From: Pseudomonas grimontii
GTDB taxonomy: Bacteria > Pseudomonadota > Gammaproteobacteria > Pseudomonadales > Pseudomonadaceae
Reading direction: 5' to 3'
DNA length: 64,000 nucleotides
NCBI RefSeq assembly: GCF_007858185.1
Contig: NZ_VFES01000015.1
Location: forward strand, 1-64,000
Shown here: piece after piece, positions 7,104 through 15,612 of the stretch
Layout: each line of letters opens with the position of its first letter
Position numbering within the stretch: position 1 is the stretch's first letter
Notes under the pieces: model-generated
The model's input: the letters and a program-made list of their open reading frames with translations, nothing else
The model's database searches: none
What the model was told of the DNA's origin: nothing
Position numbers and translations under genes: made by a program

Positions 7104-8507
7104 TTACAGGTCAGTGATTTCCTTATGGCGCGGCACCAGCGTCTTCATCACGCTCCAGGCCACCAGGTACGCCAGCGCACAGATCGCGAACATGATCATG
7201 TAGCCGGTGTGGATGTCATTGATGGACTTGTAGTAGTCGAACACCCAGCCGCCGATCTTGGTCATCACCACGCCGCCCAGGCCGCCAGCCATACCGCCGA
7301 TGCCGACCACCGAGGCCACGGTTTTCTGCGGGAACATGTCCGACACGGTGGTGAAGATGTTGCACGACCACGCCTGGTGCGCCGAGGCGCCCACGCCGAT
7401 CAGCAATACCGGCACCCAGAAGCTGATGTAGCCCAACGGCTGCGCCAGCAATACCACCAACGGGAACAGCGCGATCACCAGCATGGCTTTCATGCGGCCG
7501 TCATAAGGCGCATCGCCACGGGCCATGAAGTAGCTGGGGAACCAGCCGCCGCCGATGCTGCCGACCATGGTCATGCTGTACAGCACGGCCAGCGGCATCA
7601 CGATATCGGCGCCTTTCATGCCGTATTGCGCCGACAGGTAGGTGGGCAGCCAGAACAGGAAGAACCACCACACGCCGTCGGTCATGAACTTGCCGAAGGC
7701 AAACGCCCAGGTCTGGCGGTAGGTGAGCAATTTGAACCACGAGACTTTTTTCTGCGCCGCGCCTGCAACCGGCGGGGTGAATGGCTGCTGCGTCTGGTCG
7801 CTGCGGATATAGGCCAGCTCTTCGGCCGACAAGCGTTTTTGCTGCTCCGGCTTTTCATACACTGCCGCCCACACCGCTACCCACACAAAGCCCAGCATGC
7901 CGATGACCATGAAGGCCGCTTCCCAGCCCCACACCCCGGCAATCAGCGGTACACAGATCGGCGCCAGGATCGCGCCGACGTTGGCGCCGGAGTTGAAGAT
8001 CCCGGTGGCCAGCGAGCGTTCTTTCTTGGGGAAATATTCGGCGGTGGCCTTGATCGCAATCGGGAAGTTACCCGCCTCGCCAATCGCCAGCACCGCACGG
8101 GACAGCATGAAGCCGGCGATGGACACCGGGATCACCGCCAGGCCAATCGCCCCGCTGACCGCGGCGATGCCCTCGCCCATCGGCACCGAGAACGCATGCA
8201 TGATGGCGCCGGTGGACCAGATCGCAATGGCGATCACATAGGCTGCCTTGGTGCCGATCTTGTCGACAAAGCGCCCGGCAAACAGCATGGAGATCGCATA
8301 CACAAACTGGAACACCGCCGCGATGTTGGCGTAATCGGTGTTGCTCCAGCCAAATTGCGTCGACAACTGCGGCGCGAGCAGGCTGAGCACCTGACGGTCG
8401 AGGTAGTTGACGGTGGTCGCGAAAAACAACATCGCGCAGATGGTCCAGCGATAGTTGCCTACCGCTTGGCCAACGCGTTGGGCGTTGATGGGCTCGATCA
8501 AGTTCAT
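7104..8507 (-). CDS. MFS anion:cation symporter, ExuT-like (hexuronate/sugar-acid type)
   Basis: The protein is 467 residues from ATG 8507 (MNLIEPINAQ); earlier in-frame starts lack conservation. It has twelve predicted membrane helices. NYLDRQVLSLLAPQLS in helix 1 and GEAGNFPIAIKATAEYFPKK in the helix 4-5 region are hallmarks of the anion:cation symporter family that includes ExuT, GudP and DgoT. The likely cargo is a hexuronate or aldarate, imported with protons; the exact substrate is open. Upstream at 8553-8567 (minus strand) lies GTTGTACGACGACAT, a box also found before the genes at 27009 and 27232, suggesting joint control with sugar-lactone metabolism. Confidence 0.85.
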   Translation of the reverse strand: MNLIEPINAQRVGQAVGNYRWTICAMLFFATTVNYLDRQVLSLLAPQLSTQFGWSNTDYANIAAVFQFVYAISMLFAGRFVDKIGTKAAYVIAIAIWSTGAIMHAFSVPMGEGIAAVSGAIGLAVIPVSIAGFMLSRAVLAIGEAGNFPIAIKATAEYFPKKERSLATGIFNSGANVGAILAPICVPLIAGVWGWEAAFMVIGMLGFVWVAVWAAVYEKPEQQKRLSAEELAYIRSDQTQQPFTPPVAGAAQKKVSWFKLLTYRQTWAFAFGKFMTDGVWWFFLFWLPTYLSAQYGMKGADIVMPLAVLYSMTMVGSIGGGWFPSYFMARGDAPYDGRMKAMLVIALFPLVVLLAQPLGYISFWVPVLLIGVGASAHQAWSCNIFTTVSDMFPQKTVASVVGIGGMAGGLGGVVMTKIGGWVFDYYKSINDIHTGYMIMFAICALAYLVAWSVMKTLVPRHKEITDL

Positions 8508-8552
8508 GGCATCACTTTTTATTTTTGTTAGGTAGGACATATGTAACGTCAT

Positions 8553-8567
8553 ATGTCGTCGTACAAC
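8553..8567 (-). promoter_or_regulatory. Shared box GTTGTACGACGACAT
   Basis: Read on the minus strand, this box lies 46 bp before the ExuT-like start. It matches 14 of 15 positions of the box at 27165-27179 and shares the TTGTACGA core with the one at 27064-27076. The TGT-N-ACA ends resemble GntR-family (FCD group) operators. No GntR regulator gene of that type is in the window. Confidence 0.5.
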
Positions 8568-8709
8568 TGAGGCTTTTATATCGGGCCTCCTACCCGCTGT
8601 CAATCTGAAAGATTGCGGCTTTTGTGGGCTATCCGACGGATGTGAAAAGTGTCAGGTGCGGCTAGGTTGTAGGACGACAAACGCGCATAACCGTGGCGAA
8701 CAGGCTTCT

Positions 8710-8845
8710 TGTGGCGAGCGGGCTTGCCCCGCGTTGGGCTGCGAAGCAGCCCCAAAACCAAACACCGCATTTCTGTCTGAAGGAAAGCGGAGACTCAATT
8801 GGGGCCGCTTCGCAGCCCAACGCGGGGCAAGCCCGCTCGCCACAG
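8710..8845. repeat. REPIN (GTGGCGAGCGGGCTTG family)
   Basis: Inverted arms TGTGGCGAGCGGGCTTGCCC (left) and GGGCAAGCCCGCTCGCCACA (right) enclose a loop with GGGCTGCGAAGCAGCCCC. It belongs to the same family as the copy at 6899. It lies in the 520-bp gap 8508-9027, which otherwise holds the shared box, unassigned sequence and the proP leader fold. Confidence 0.9.
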
Positions 8846-8961
8846 AATGCCGGATCGCCACAGGGTAGGTGCTCACCCCGAAAACCCAGGCGATTGCAGG
8901 CAAATTGCACCCCCAGCAAAAAAACGCAAATAACGGTGAATTATTTCATGTCCGCTTGTAT

Positions 8962-9011
8962 CTGAACTGACAGAGCGGTGCCATCGCGGCGATGGCACCT
9001 CCCCAGTTCAG
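8962..9011 (+). promoter_or_regulatory. Nested leader hairpin before the ProP-like gene
   Basis: An inner perfect palindrome, GGTGCCATCGC and its complement around one central G (8977-8999), is enclosed by an outer pair CTGAACTG (8962-8969) and CAGTTCAG (9004-9011). The structure ends 16 nt before the ATG at 9028, so in RNA it could affect ribosome access or stability. As DNA the inner palindrome could also be an operator. Confidence 0.55.
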
Positions 9012-9027
9012 CTTTAGAGTGGTCCGC

Positions 9028-10530
9028 ATGAAATTACGTAAGAAAAGCGTCAAACCCATCGGTTTGAAAGACATCACCATCGTCGACGATGCCAAGATGC
9101 GCAAGGCGATCACCGCCGCCGCACTGGGTAACGCCATGGAATGGTTCGACTTTGGTGTCTACGGGTTTGTCGCCTATGTGTTGGGCAAGGTGTTCTTCCC
9201 CGACGCTTCCCCCAGCGTACAAATGATCGCCGCACTGGCGACCTTCTCCGTACCGTTCCTGATTCGCCCCCTGGGCGGCCTGTTCTTCGGTGCCCTGGGC
9301 GATAAATACGGACGACAGAAGGTCCTCGCCGCGACCATTGTGATCATGTCGCTGAGCACCTTCGCCATCGGCCTGATTCCCGGATATGCCTCCATTGGCA
9401 TCTGGGCACCGATCCTGTTGCTGCTGTGCAAAATGGCCCAAGGCTTCTCGGTGGGCGGTGAATACACCGGCGCTTCGATTTTCGTCGCCGAATACGCACC
9501 GGACCGCAAGCGCGGCTTCCTCGGCAGTTGGCTGGACTTCGGTTCCATCGCCGGTTTCGTCCTCGGTGCCGGCGTCGTAGTGCTGATCTCCAGCGTGCTG
9601 GGCGAAGCCGACTTTGAGGCCTGGGGCTGGCGCCTGCCCTTCTTCCTCGCCCTGCCCCTGGGCATGATCGGCCTGTACCTGCGCCACGCGCTGGAAGAAA
9701 CCCCGGCGTTCCAACAGCATGTCGACAAGCTCGAACAGGGCGACCGCGAAGGCCTGACCCACGGCCCCAAAGTGTCATTCAAGGAAATCGCCACCAAGCA
9801 CTGGCGCAGCCTGCTGACCTGCATCGGGATCGTCGCGGCCACCAACGTGACCTACTACATGCTGCTCACCTACATGCCCAGCTACCTGTCGCATAACCTG
9901 CACTACAAAGAAAACAGCGGCGTACTGATCATCATCGCGATCATGGTCGGCATGCTGTTCGTGCAACCGTTCATTGGCTTTGTCAGCGACAAGATCGGCC
10001 GCAAGCCCTTCATCATCGCCGGCAGCATCGGCCTGCTGTTCCTGTCCATCCCGGCGTTCATGCTGATCACCAGCGGCAAGATCGGCCTGATCTTCGCCGG
10101 CTTACTGATCCTGGCCATCGTGCTTAACTTCTTCATCGGCGTCATGGCCTCGACACTGCCGGCGATGTTCCCCACGCACCTGCGCTACAGCGCGCTGGCC
10201 AGTGCGTTCAACGTCTCGGTATTGATCGCCGGTGTCACCCCTACCGCCGTGGCCTGGCTGGTGGAAAGCACCAACGACCTGTACATGCCCGCCTACTACC
10301 TGATGGTGTTTGCGGTGGTCGGCCTGATCACCGGCCTGACCATGAAGGAAACCGCCAACAAACCCCTGCGCGGCGCAGCACCGGCGGCGTCGGATATGGC
10401 CGAAGCGAAGGAATTGCTGCAGGAGCATCACGACAATATCGAGCAGAAAATCGAAGACATCGACGCCGAGATTGCCGCACTGGAAGCCAAGCGCCAGAAC
10501 CTGGTGCAGCAGCATCCGCGTATCAATTAA
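9028..10530 (+). CDS. proP: ProP-like osmolyte:H+ symporter (MFS)
   Basis: The 500-residue protein begins MKLRKKSVKPIGLKDITIVD and continues with the metabolite:H+ symporter signature GNAMEWFDFGVYGF, then RPLGGLFFGALGDKYGR between helices 2 and 3 and QGFSVGGEYTGASIFVAEY in helix 4. It has twelve membrane helices. The C-terminal tail (about residues 455-495, EHHDNIEQKIEDIDAEIAAL) is a predicted coiled coil, as in E. coli ProP, where it tunes osmotic activation. The expected role is uptake of proline, betaine or ectoine under osmotic stress. The start at 9028 matches family N-termini. A strong nested hairpin lies just upstream. Confidence 0.88.
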   Translation: MKLRKKSVKPIGLKDITIVDDAKMRKAITAAALGNAMEWFDFGVYGFVAYVLGKVFFPDASPSVQMIAALATFSVPFLIRPLGGLFFGALGDKYGRQKVLAATIVIMSLSTFAIGLIPGYASIGIWAPILLLLCKMAQGFSVGGEYTGASIFVAEYAPDRKRGFLGSWLDFGSIAGFVLGAGVVVLISSVLGEADFEAWGWRLPFFLALPLGMIGLYLRHALEETPAFQQHVDKLEQGDREGLTHGPKVSFKEIATKHWRSLLTCIGIVAATNVTYYMLLTYMPSYLSHNLHYKENSGVLIIIAIMVGMLFVQPFIGFVSDKIGRKPFIIAGSIGLLFLSIPAFMLITSGKIGLIFAGLLILAIVLNFFIGVMASTLPAMFPTHLRYSALASAFNVSVLIAGVTPTAVAWLVESTNDLYMPAYYLMVFAVVGLITGLTMKETANKPLRGAAPAASDMAEAKELLQEHHDNIEQKIEDIDAEIAALEAKRQNLVQQHPRIN

Positions 10531-10541
10531 AACCTGACCAA

Positions 10542-10565
10542 GCGTGGCGGCAAGGGCCGCCACGC
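10542..10565 (+). terminator. Hairpin between proP and the GAF gene
   Basis: GCGTGGCGGC (10542-10551) and its exact complement (10556-10565) form a 10-bp stem with an AAGG loop. It starts 11 nt after the proP stop and lacks a T-run. It may be a 3'-end stabiliser or a weak attenuator before the GAF gene. Confidence 0.5.
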
Positions 10566-10581
10566 CACTGGAGTGTTCACC

Positions 10582-11088
10582 ATGCTTGCAAGCTTCACCG
10601 CCACACACTCGTTACTCAGCGCCGACGAACGCGCTGCCATCGCCGAAATCGAAGCCACCACCAGCATCCTGCAATTGGTCACCCGCCTGACGGGCATGCG
10701 CTTCGCCGGCATCGCCAAATTCACTGACCTGGAATGGATCGTATGCTCGGTGCACGACCCCCTCGACATGGGTATTCACGTCGATGACGTGCTCGACCTG
10801 GAAACCACCCTGTGCAGCGAGTTCTGCATCAACCCGCAGACCTTGTTCATCCCGCAGGTCAGCGCCAATGGGCGCTTTGCCGCACGCCCGGTGGTCAAGC
10901 AATACGCCATCGAGAGCTACGCCGGCGCGCCGATCTTCCTGCCTGATGGCCGTCTGTTCGGCGCGCTGTGTGCGCTGGATTCCCGGGCGATGCTGTTTGA
11001 CGACCCCAACCTGCCGGAAACCCTCAGCCTGTTTGCGCGGCTGATCGGCTGCATCTTCTACGCTAACTTGACGCCAGGGGATCGCTGA
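10582..11088 (+). CDS. GAF-domain protein
   Basis: The 168-residue protein consists almost entirely of one GAF domain (residues 25-165). It shows the family core FIPQVSANGRFAARPVV and SYAGAPIFLPDGRLFGALCA. Stand-alone GAF proteins bind small ligands or light-responsive cofactors; the ligand is unknown here. ATG 10582 is chosen over GTG 10573 because GGAG lies 8 nt before it. It may be co-transcribed with proP. Its 3' end overlaps the convergent AraC gene by 26 bp. Confidence 0.8.
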   Translation: MLASFTATHSLLSADERAAIAEIEATTSILQLVTRLTGMRFAGIAKFTDLEWIVCSVHDPLDMGIHVDDVLDLETTLCSEFCINPQTLFIPQVSANGRFAARPVVKQYAIESYAGAPIFLPDGRLFGALCALDSRAMLFDDPNLPETLSLFARLIGCIFYANLTPGDR

Positions 11089-11986
11089 CCGGCGCTTTGC
11101 CGCGCAACACAGCCATATCGCGCTTGGGCGGCACACCAAACAGCCGACTGTACTCGCGGCTGAACTGCGACGGGCTTTCATAGCCGACCTTGAACGCCGC
11201 GCTGGACACGTCCTGATGTTCGTTCAACATCAAGCGCCGCGCCTCATTGAGGCGCAGCCACTTCTGATACTGCAACGGGCTCATCGCCGTCAGCTGGCGA
11301 AAGTGATGGTGAAAGGTCGCCGCGCTCATCTGCACGCGCGCAGCCAGCTCATCCACACGCAGAGACACGTCGTAATTGAGCTTGAGCCAATCGATTGCCC
11401 GCGCAATCCGATAACCCTGCCCATCCACGGAACAGATCTGGCGCAGTCGGCCGGCCTGGTCGCTCTGCAATAGCCGGTAGTGAATCTCGCGCTGGATCAA
11501 GGGCGCGAGCACCGGTATCGATTCGGGCTCATCAAGCAATTCAACCAGGCGCGCAAATGAGGCGAGCATGGCGTCGGTCACGACACCAATCCCCACGCCT
11601 TTCATCACCGCCCGCTCCCGCGTTGGCGGCAACTCCCCCTGGGCGATCAGCTCGGCCAGGATGCGCAGGTCGAGCTTGAAGGTCAGACCCAGGCACGGTC
11701 GGGTCGGGCTGGCCACCAGCACTTCGGAGTTGGCCGGTATATCCAGCGACGTGACCAGGAACCGTGCCGTGTCATACGGGTACCCCTCGCCGCCGACCCA
11801 CAACTGCTTCTCGCCCTGGGCAACCAGCACGATGCTCGGCTCGACCATGCACACCACGGGCGTCGCGGGCTGCTCGCGCCGATAAAAGCCCAGGCCGGGG
11901 ATGGGCATGGGGTAGTCGCCGGGTACGCAGACCCTTGAGCCGATGGCGTGGACCAGCACGTCCAGGGGCGTTTGATTGAGCTTCAT
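11063..11986 (-). CDS. AraC-family regulator with AraC_N (cupin) domain
   Basis: The 307-residue protein has an N-terminal AraC_N sensing domain (residues 10-165, including EPSIVLVAQGEKQLWVGGE) and a C-terminal double helix-turn-helix. The latter shows LRVDELAARVQMSAATFHHH and VSSAAFKVGYESPSQFSREY. Members of this group usually control the divergent gene, here the hydrolase at 12156. Its ligand is unknown. A perfect 12-bp palindrome lies 5 bp upstream of the start. Confidence 0.88.
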   Translation of the reverse strand: MKLNQTPLDVLVHAIGSRVCVPGDYPMPIPGLGFYRREQPATPVVCMVEPSIVLVAQGEKQLWVGGEGYPYDTARFLVTSLDIPANSEVLVASPTRPCLGLTFKLDLRILAELIAQGELPPTRERAVMKGVGIGVVTDAMLASFARLVELLDEPESIPVLAPLIQREIHYRLLQSDQAGRLRQICSVDGQGYRIARAIDWLKLNYDVSLRVDELAARVQMSAATFHHHFRQLTAMSPLQYQKWLRLNEARRLMLNEHQDVSSAAFKVGYESPSQFSREYSRLFGVPPKRDMAVLRGKAPVSDPLASS

Positions 11987-11990
11987 ACAT

Positions 11991-12002
11991 AAAGGGCCCT
12001 TT
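11991..12002. promoter_or_regulatory. 12-bp palindrome AAAGGGCCCTTT
   Basis: This perfect palindrome sits next to the AraC-family ATG in the 169-bp divergent region before the hydrolase. It could be an operator or a chance GC palindrome. Only symmetry and position support it. Confidence 0.3.
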
Positions 12003-12155
12003 GCTCTGATCGTTGGACTTTACCCCGACCGGCCCGCTTGCGTCGCCGGCAACGCGCCAGACTCAGAGGATCAGGCAAGTAATCCAGTGGAACGCACTAC
12101 AGAACCCTCAGTCACACCAGGAAAATGTGCCGACCCCCTTCTCAAGGATCCATCC

Positions 12156-13178
12156 ATGAAAAGCCTCTTGCTCACCCTGAGTCTGCTGGTGATTTCGTTC
12201 TCTACTCTGGGAGCCGACATGTCCAACGGTGCAAACAACTTCTACACAAGCGACAAGGTGACCGTCGAAAAAGTCACCTTCAACAATCAATACGGCATGC
12301 CGGTGGCGGGCAACCTGTTCGTGCCCAAACAACTCGCCCCGGCCTCGAAGAATGCCGCCCTGATCGTCGGCCACCCGATGGGCGCCGTCAAAGAACAGAG
12401 CGCCAACCTCTATGCCACCAAAATGGCCGAACAGGGCTTTGTCACCTTGTCGCTGGACCTGTCGTTCTGGGGCGAAAGCGCAGGCACACCACGCAATGCG
12501 GTGCTGCCCGACCTCTACGCCGAAGACTTCAGCGCCGCCGTGGACTTCCTCGGCACCCGGCCAATGGTCGACCGTGAACGCATCGGCGTGATCGGCATTT
12601 GCGGCAGCGGCAGCTTTGCCATCGCGGCGGCAAAGATCGACCCACGCCTCAAGGCCATCGCCACCGTCAGCATGTACGACATGGGCGCCGCCAACCGCAA
12701 CGGCCTCAAGCACGGCATGACCGCGGAGCAACGCCAGCACGTGCTGGTGCAGGCGGCCAACCAGCGTTACGTGGAATTCCAGGGCGGCGAGACCCTCTAC
12801 ACCAGCGGCACACCGCTCAAGCTGACCGGCAACCCGATTGGCGATGAGTTTTTCGATTTCTACCGCACACCACGCGGCGAAGTCAGACCAGCCGGCGCGT
12901 CGCCGCAGACCACCACCATGCCGACGCTGACCAGCAACGTGAAGTTCATGAACTTCTACCCGTTCAACGACATCGAGACGCTCTCGCCCCGCCCACTGTT
13001 ACTGATTACCGGTGCGGATGCGCACTCCCGCGAGTTCAGCGAAGACGCCTACAACCGTGCGGCCGAGCCCAAGGAGCTGGTGATCATCCCGAACGCCGGC
13101 CACGTGGACCTCTACGACCGGGTCAACCTGATCCCCTTCGCCAAGCTCACCAGCTTCTTCAAAAGTAACTTGAAGTGA
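12156..13178 (+). CDS. Alpha/beta hydrolase, YcjY/dienelactone-hydrolase-like, secreted
   Basis: The 340-residue protein has an N-terminal signal peptide (MKSLLLTLSLLVISFSTLGA) followed by an alpha/beta-hydrolase fold. The nucleophile elbow reads IGICGSGSFA; either the Cys or the following Ser could be the nucleophile. Acid and histidine sites are probably in LLITGADAHS and IPNAGHVDLYD. The substrate is unknown; the family includes deacetylases and esterases. It is divergent from the AraC regulator and its stop overlaps the start of the MFS gene (GTGA), so hydrolase and exporter are probably one unit. Confidence 0.82.
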   Translation: MKSLLLTLSLLVISFSTLGADMSNGANNFYTSDKVTVEKVTFNNQYGMPVAGNLFVPKQLAPASKNAALIVGHPMGAVKEQSANLYATKMAEQGFVTLSLDLSFWGESAGTPRNAVLPDLYAEDFSAAVDFLGTRPMVDRERIGVIGICGSGSFAIAAAKIDPRLKAIATVSMYDMGAANRNGLKHGMTAEQRQHVLVQAANQRYVEFQGGETLYTSGTPLKLTGNPIGDEFFDFYRTPRGEVRPAGASPQTTTMPTLTSNVKFMNFYPFNDIETLSPRPLLLITGADAHSREFSEDAYNRAAEPKELVIIPNAGHVDLYDRVNLIPFAKLTSFFKSNLK

Positions 13179-14380
13179 TCTCGATAACCCCTCACGCGCC
13201 CCGCTGGGGCGCAGTCTTCGCCCTGTCCCTGGCGGCCTTTGCCCTGGTCGCCTCGGAGTTCATGCCGGTCAGCCTGCTGACCCCGCTGGCCGCCGACCTG
13301 GGTATCAGCCAAGGCCAGGCCGGCCAGGGCATTTCGGTGTCGGGCCTGTTTGCCTTGCTCACCAGCCTGGTGATCGCCCGAGTGGCGGCGCGCGTGGATC
13401 GCAAGCGCCTGCTGGTCGCGCTGACCTTGCTGATGATCGTTTCCGGCAGCGTGGTGGCATTCGCGCCGAACTACCTGATCTTCATGCTGGGCCGCGCCCT
13501 GATCGGTGTTGCCATCGGCGGCTTCTGGTCGCTGTCGGCAGCCACTGCCATGCGCCTGGTGCCCGAGGGCCAGGTGCCGCGCGCCTTGGCAATCGTCAAT
13601 GGCGGGAACGCACTGGCAACCGTGATCGCGGCACCGCTGGGCAGCTTCCTCGGTGGTTTGATCGGCTGGCGTGGTGCGTTTTTCTGCGTGGTGCCGGTGG
13701 CCGTGGTCGCGGTGCTGTGGCTGCTGCTGAGCCTGCCGTCGATCACGCCCCGCAGCCAGGCCGACAACGGCAACCTGTTGCGCTTGATCAAGCGTGCCCC
13801 GGTGGCCCTGGGCATGCTGGCCGTCAGCGTGTTTTTCATGGGCCAGTTCATGCTGTTCACCTACCTGCGTCCGTTTCTGGAAGGTGTTACCCAGGTGAGT
13901 GTGTCGCTGCTGTCGTTGATGTTGCTGGTACTCGGGCTGGCCGGCCTGGCGGGCACGCTGCTGATCGAGCGCTTCCTGAAGCACAGCCTGTACCCCACGC
14001 TGATTGCCATTCCCGTATTGATGGCGTTGATTGCCCTGGCGTTGGTGGCGTTCGGCAGCTCGACCGTTATCACCGCCGCGCTCCTCGGTGTGTGGGGCCT
14101 GATGGCCACCGCCGCGCCGGTGGGCTGGTGGACCTGGCTGGCAAGAACCCTGCCTGACGATGCCGAGGCAGGGGGCGGCTTGATGGTCGCAATCATCCAA
14201 TTGGCAATCGCTGCCGGTGCGACGCTGGGCGGCCTGGTGTTTGACCTGTCCGGCTACCAGGCGACGTTTGCCTTGAGCGCCGCGCTACTGTGCATCGCAG
14301 CGATGCTCGCCTGGGCCGCTGCACGCGTCAGTCAGCGCGCGCTGTCGATGATCTGTCCGCCATCCGGTGTCAGGCTGTAG
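13175..14380 (+). CDS. MFS transporter, AraJ/NepI-like
   Basis: The 401-residue protein has twelve predicted helices. LVASEFMPVSLLTPLAADLG in helix 1 and GFWSLSAATAMRLVPE in helix 4-5 match the DHA1 group containing purine-ribonucleoside exporter NepI and AraJ. The start is GTG 13175, overlapping the hydrolase stop by 4 bp, which strongly suggests coupling. The cargo is unknown. The last 49 bp overlap the convergent SDR gene. Confidence 0.85.
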   Translation: MISITPHAPRWGAVFALSLAAFALVASEFMPVSLLTPLAADLGISQGQAGQGISVSGLFALLTSLVIARVAARVDRKRLLVALTLLMIVSGSVVAFAPNYLIFMLGRALIGVAIGGFWSLSAATAMRLVPEGQVPRALAIVNGGNALATVIAAPLGSFLGGLIGWRGAFFCVVPVAVVAVLWLLLSLPSITPRSQADNGNLLRLIKRAPVALGMLAVSVFFMGQFMLFTYLRPFLEGVTQVSVSLLSLMLLVLGLAGLAGTLLIERFLKHSLYPTLIAIPVLMALIALALVAFGSSTVITAALLGVWGLMATAAPVGWWTWLARTLPDDAEAGGGLMVAIIQLAIAAGATLGGLVFDLSGYQATFALSAALLCIAAMLAWAAARVSQRALSMICPPSGVRL

Positions 14381-15075
14381 CCGGTGATGAACTGCGCGTC
14401 CTGGCTGGCCAGGAACAGCGCCACGGGGGCGATGTCGTCTTCCGGCGAACCATAACGCCCGAGCACATTGGTCGGCGCCGGGGCGTCATAGCTATCGCCC
14501 CAGGTATCGGCCACCGGCAGCAGGTTATTGACGGTGATGTTATCCACGCCCCACTCCCGCGCGGCCGAACGCGTCAGTGCACGTACCGCCTCCTTGGCCA
14601 TGTTGTAGGGCGCGTAGCCTTGCATGCCGATGATGCCGGCCAGCGAGCCGAAGTTGATCACCCGCCCAGCGCCGCTGGCCTTGAGGTACGGGTAGCAGGC
14701 TTGCATGGTGCGCAGGTAGGCGATCGGGCCCATGTCCAGGTTGCGTTGCAGTTGTTCGACCGGCAGCTCGAGCACCGAGGAAAACACCACCGACGGGTCG
14801 AATGCATTGTTGACCAGGATGTCGATGCCGCCATAGGTGGCCACGACGTTCGCTACCGCCGCGCTGACCTGCGCCGCATCGGCCAGGTCGCACACCACGC
14901 CAAGCGCGGTGCCGCCGGCGGCCTGGATGTCGGCCACCACCCGCGCGACATTTTCCGGAGTGCGCGACACCACGGCGACCTTGGCGCCCTCGGCCGCGAA
15001 CAGTTTGGCCGTGGCGCGGCCGATACCGCGCCCGGCACCGGTGACGATCGCGACTTTTGCGTTGAGTCGGGACAT
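14332..15075 (-). CDS. Short-chain dehydrogenase/reductase
   Basis: The 247-residue classical SDR has the cofactor motif TGAGRGIG (residues 12-19), NNAF near residue 88 and the YNMAK catalytic pair near residue 155. The arginine before the loop end suggests NADP or NAD use that cannot be settled here. It reduces or oxidises an unknown alcohol or carbonyl compound. GGAGAA lies 6 nt before the ATG. It is divergent from the HxlR regulator, its likely controller. Confidence 0.88.
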   Translation of the reverse strand: MSRLNAKVAIVTGAGRGIGRATAKLFAAEGAKVAVVSRTPENVARVVADIQAAGGTALGVVCDLADAAQVSAAVANVVATYGGIDILVNNAFDPSVVFSSVLELPVEQLQRNLDMGPIAYLRTMQACYPYLKASGAGRVINFGSLAGIIGMQGYAPYNMAKEAVRALTRSAAREWGVDNITVNNLLPVADTWGDSYDAPAPTNVLGRYGSPEDDIAPVALFLASQDAQFITGYSLTPDGGQIIDSAR

Positions 15076-15097
15076 GTGTGTTCTCCAATCTATGGGG

Positions 15098-15110
15098 GCT
15101 GAATTTCAGC
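15098..15110. promoter_or_regulatory. HxlR operator candidate
   Basis: GCTGAATTTCAGC is a perfect 6-1-6 palindrome in the middle of the 90-bp SDR/HxlR divergent region. It is well placed for the HxlR protein to control both genes. Confidence 0.45.
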
Positions 15111-15165
15111 TAAGATCGGCGCCAAGATGAATTCGCACAAGTAGGATGAAAAAGTGGCAGTTAGT

Positions 15166-15546
15166 ATGGAAAACCAGACTAAAAGCGTTGAAAAACTCAA
15201 TATGCATGAAGAAATGCGGCGTGCCTTCGCGCTGCTTTCGGGCAAGTGGAAACTGGAGATCATGTGGCTGTTGAATCAGCGCGTTTACCGCTTTGGCGAG
15301 CTGCGCAAGGCGATCAGTGGCATCACCCAGCACATGCTCACCGCGCAACTGCGCGAACTGGAAAACGACGGGCTGGTAACCCGCACCGTATTTGCCGAAG
15401 TACCGCCTCGAGTCGAATATGAAATGACCGAAAAGGCCCGTGCACTGGGGCCGACGATGCAGGCGTTGATGCAGTGGTGGAGCGAGTACGGCGACAGCGT
15501 TCCAGTGAAGCCCAACCCTCGGGGGCGCACGGCGCTGAAGCGCTAA
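15166..15546 (+). CDS. HxlR-family transcriptional regulator
   Basis: The 126-residue protein is a complete HxlR winged helix: FALLSGKWKLEIMWLL, FGELRKAISGITQHMLTAQL and VPPRVEYEMTEKARAL. Many HxlR sensors of reactive electrophiles carry an N-terminal cysteine; none is seen here, so the signal is probably not thiol oxidation. ATG 15166 is used, with a GTG at 15154 as an alternative. It is divergent from the SDR gene, which it probably represses. Confidence 0.87.
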   Translation: MENQTKSVEKLNMHEEMRRAFALLSGKWKLEIMWLLNQRVYRFGELRKAISGITQHMLTAQLRELENDGLVTRTVFAEVPPRVEYEMTEKARALGPTMQALMQWWSEYGDSVPVKPNPRGRTALKR

Positions 15547-15612
15547 TTATTTTGCCCAGGCCGCCGATACCCAGGCATATCCCTTACTTGCAGCGACGTC
15601 CTGCGGGAAACT

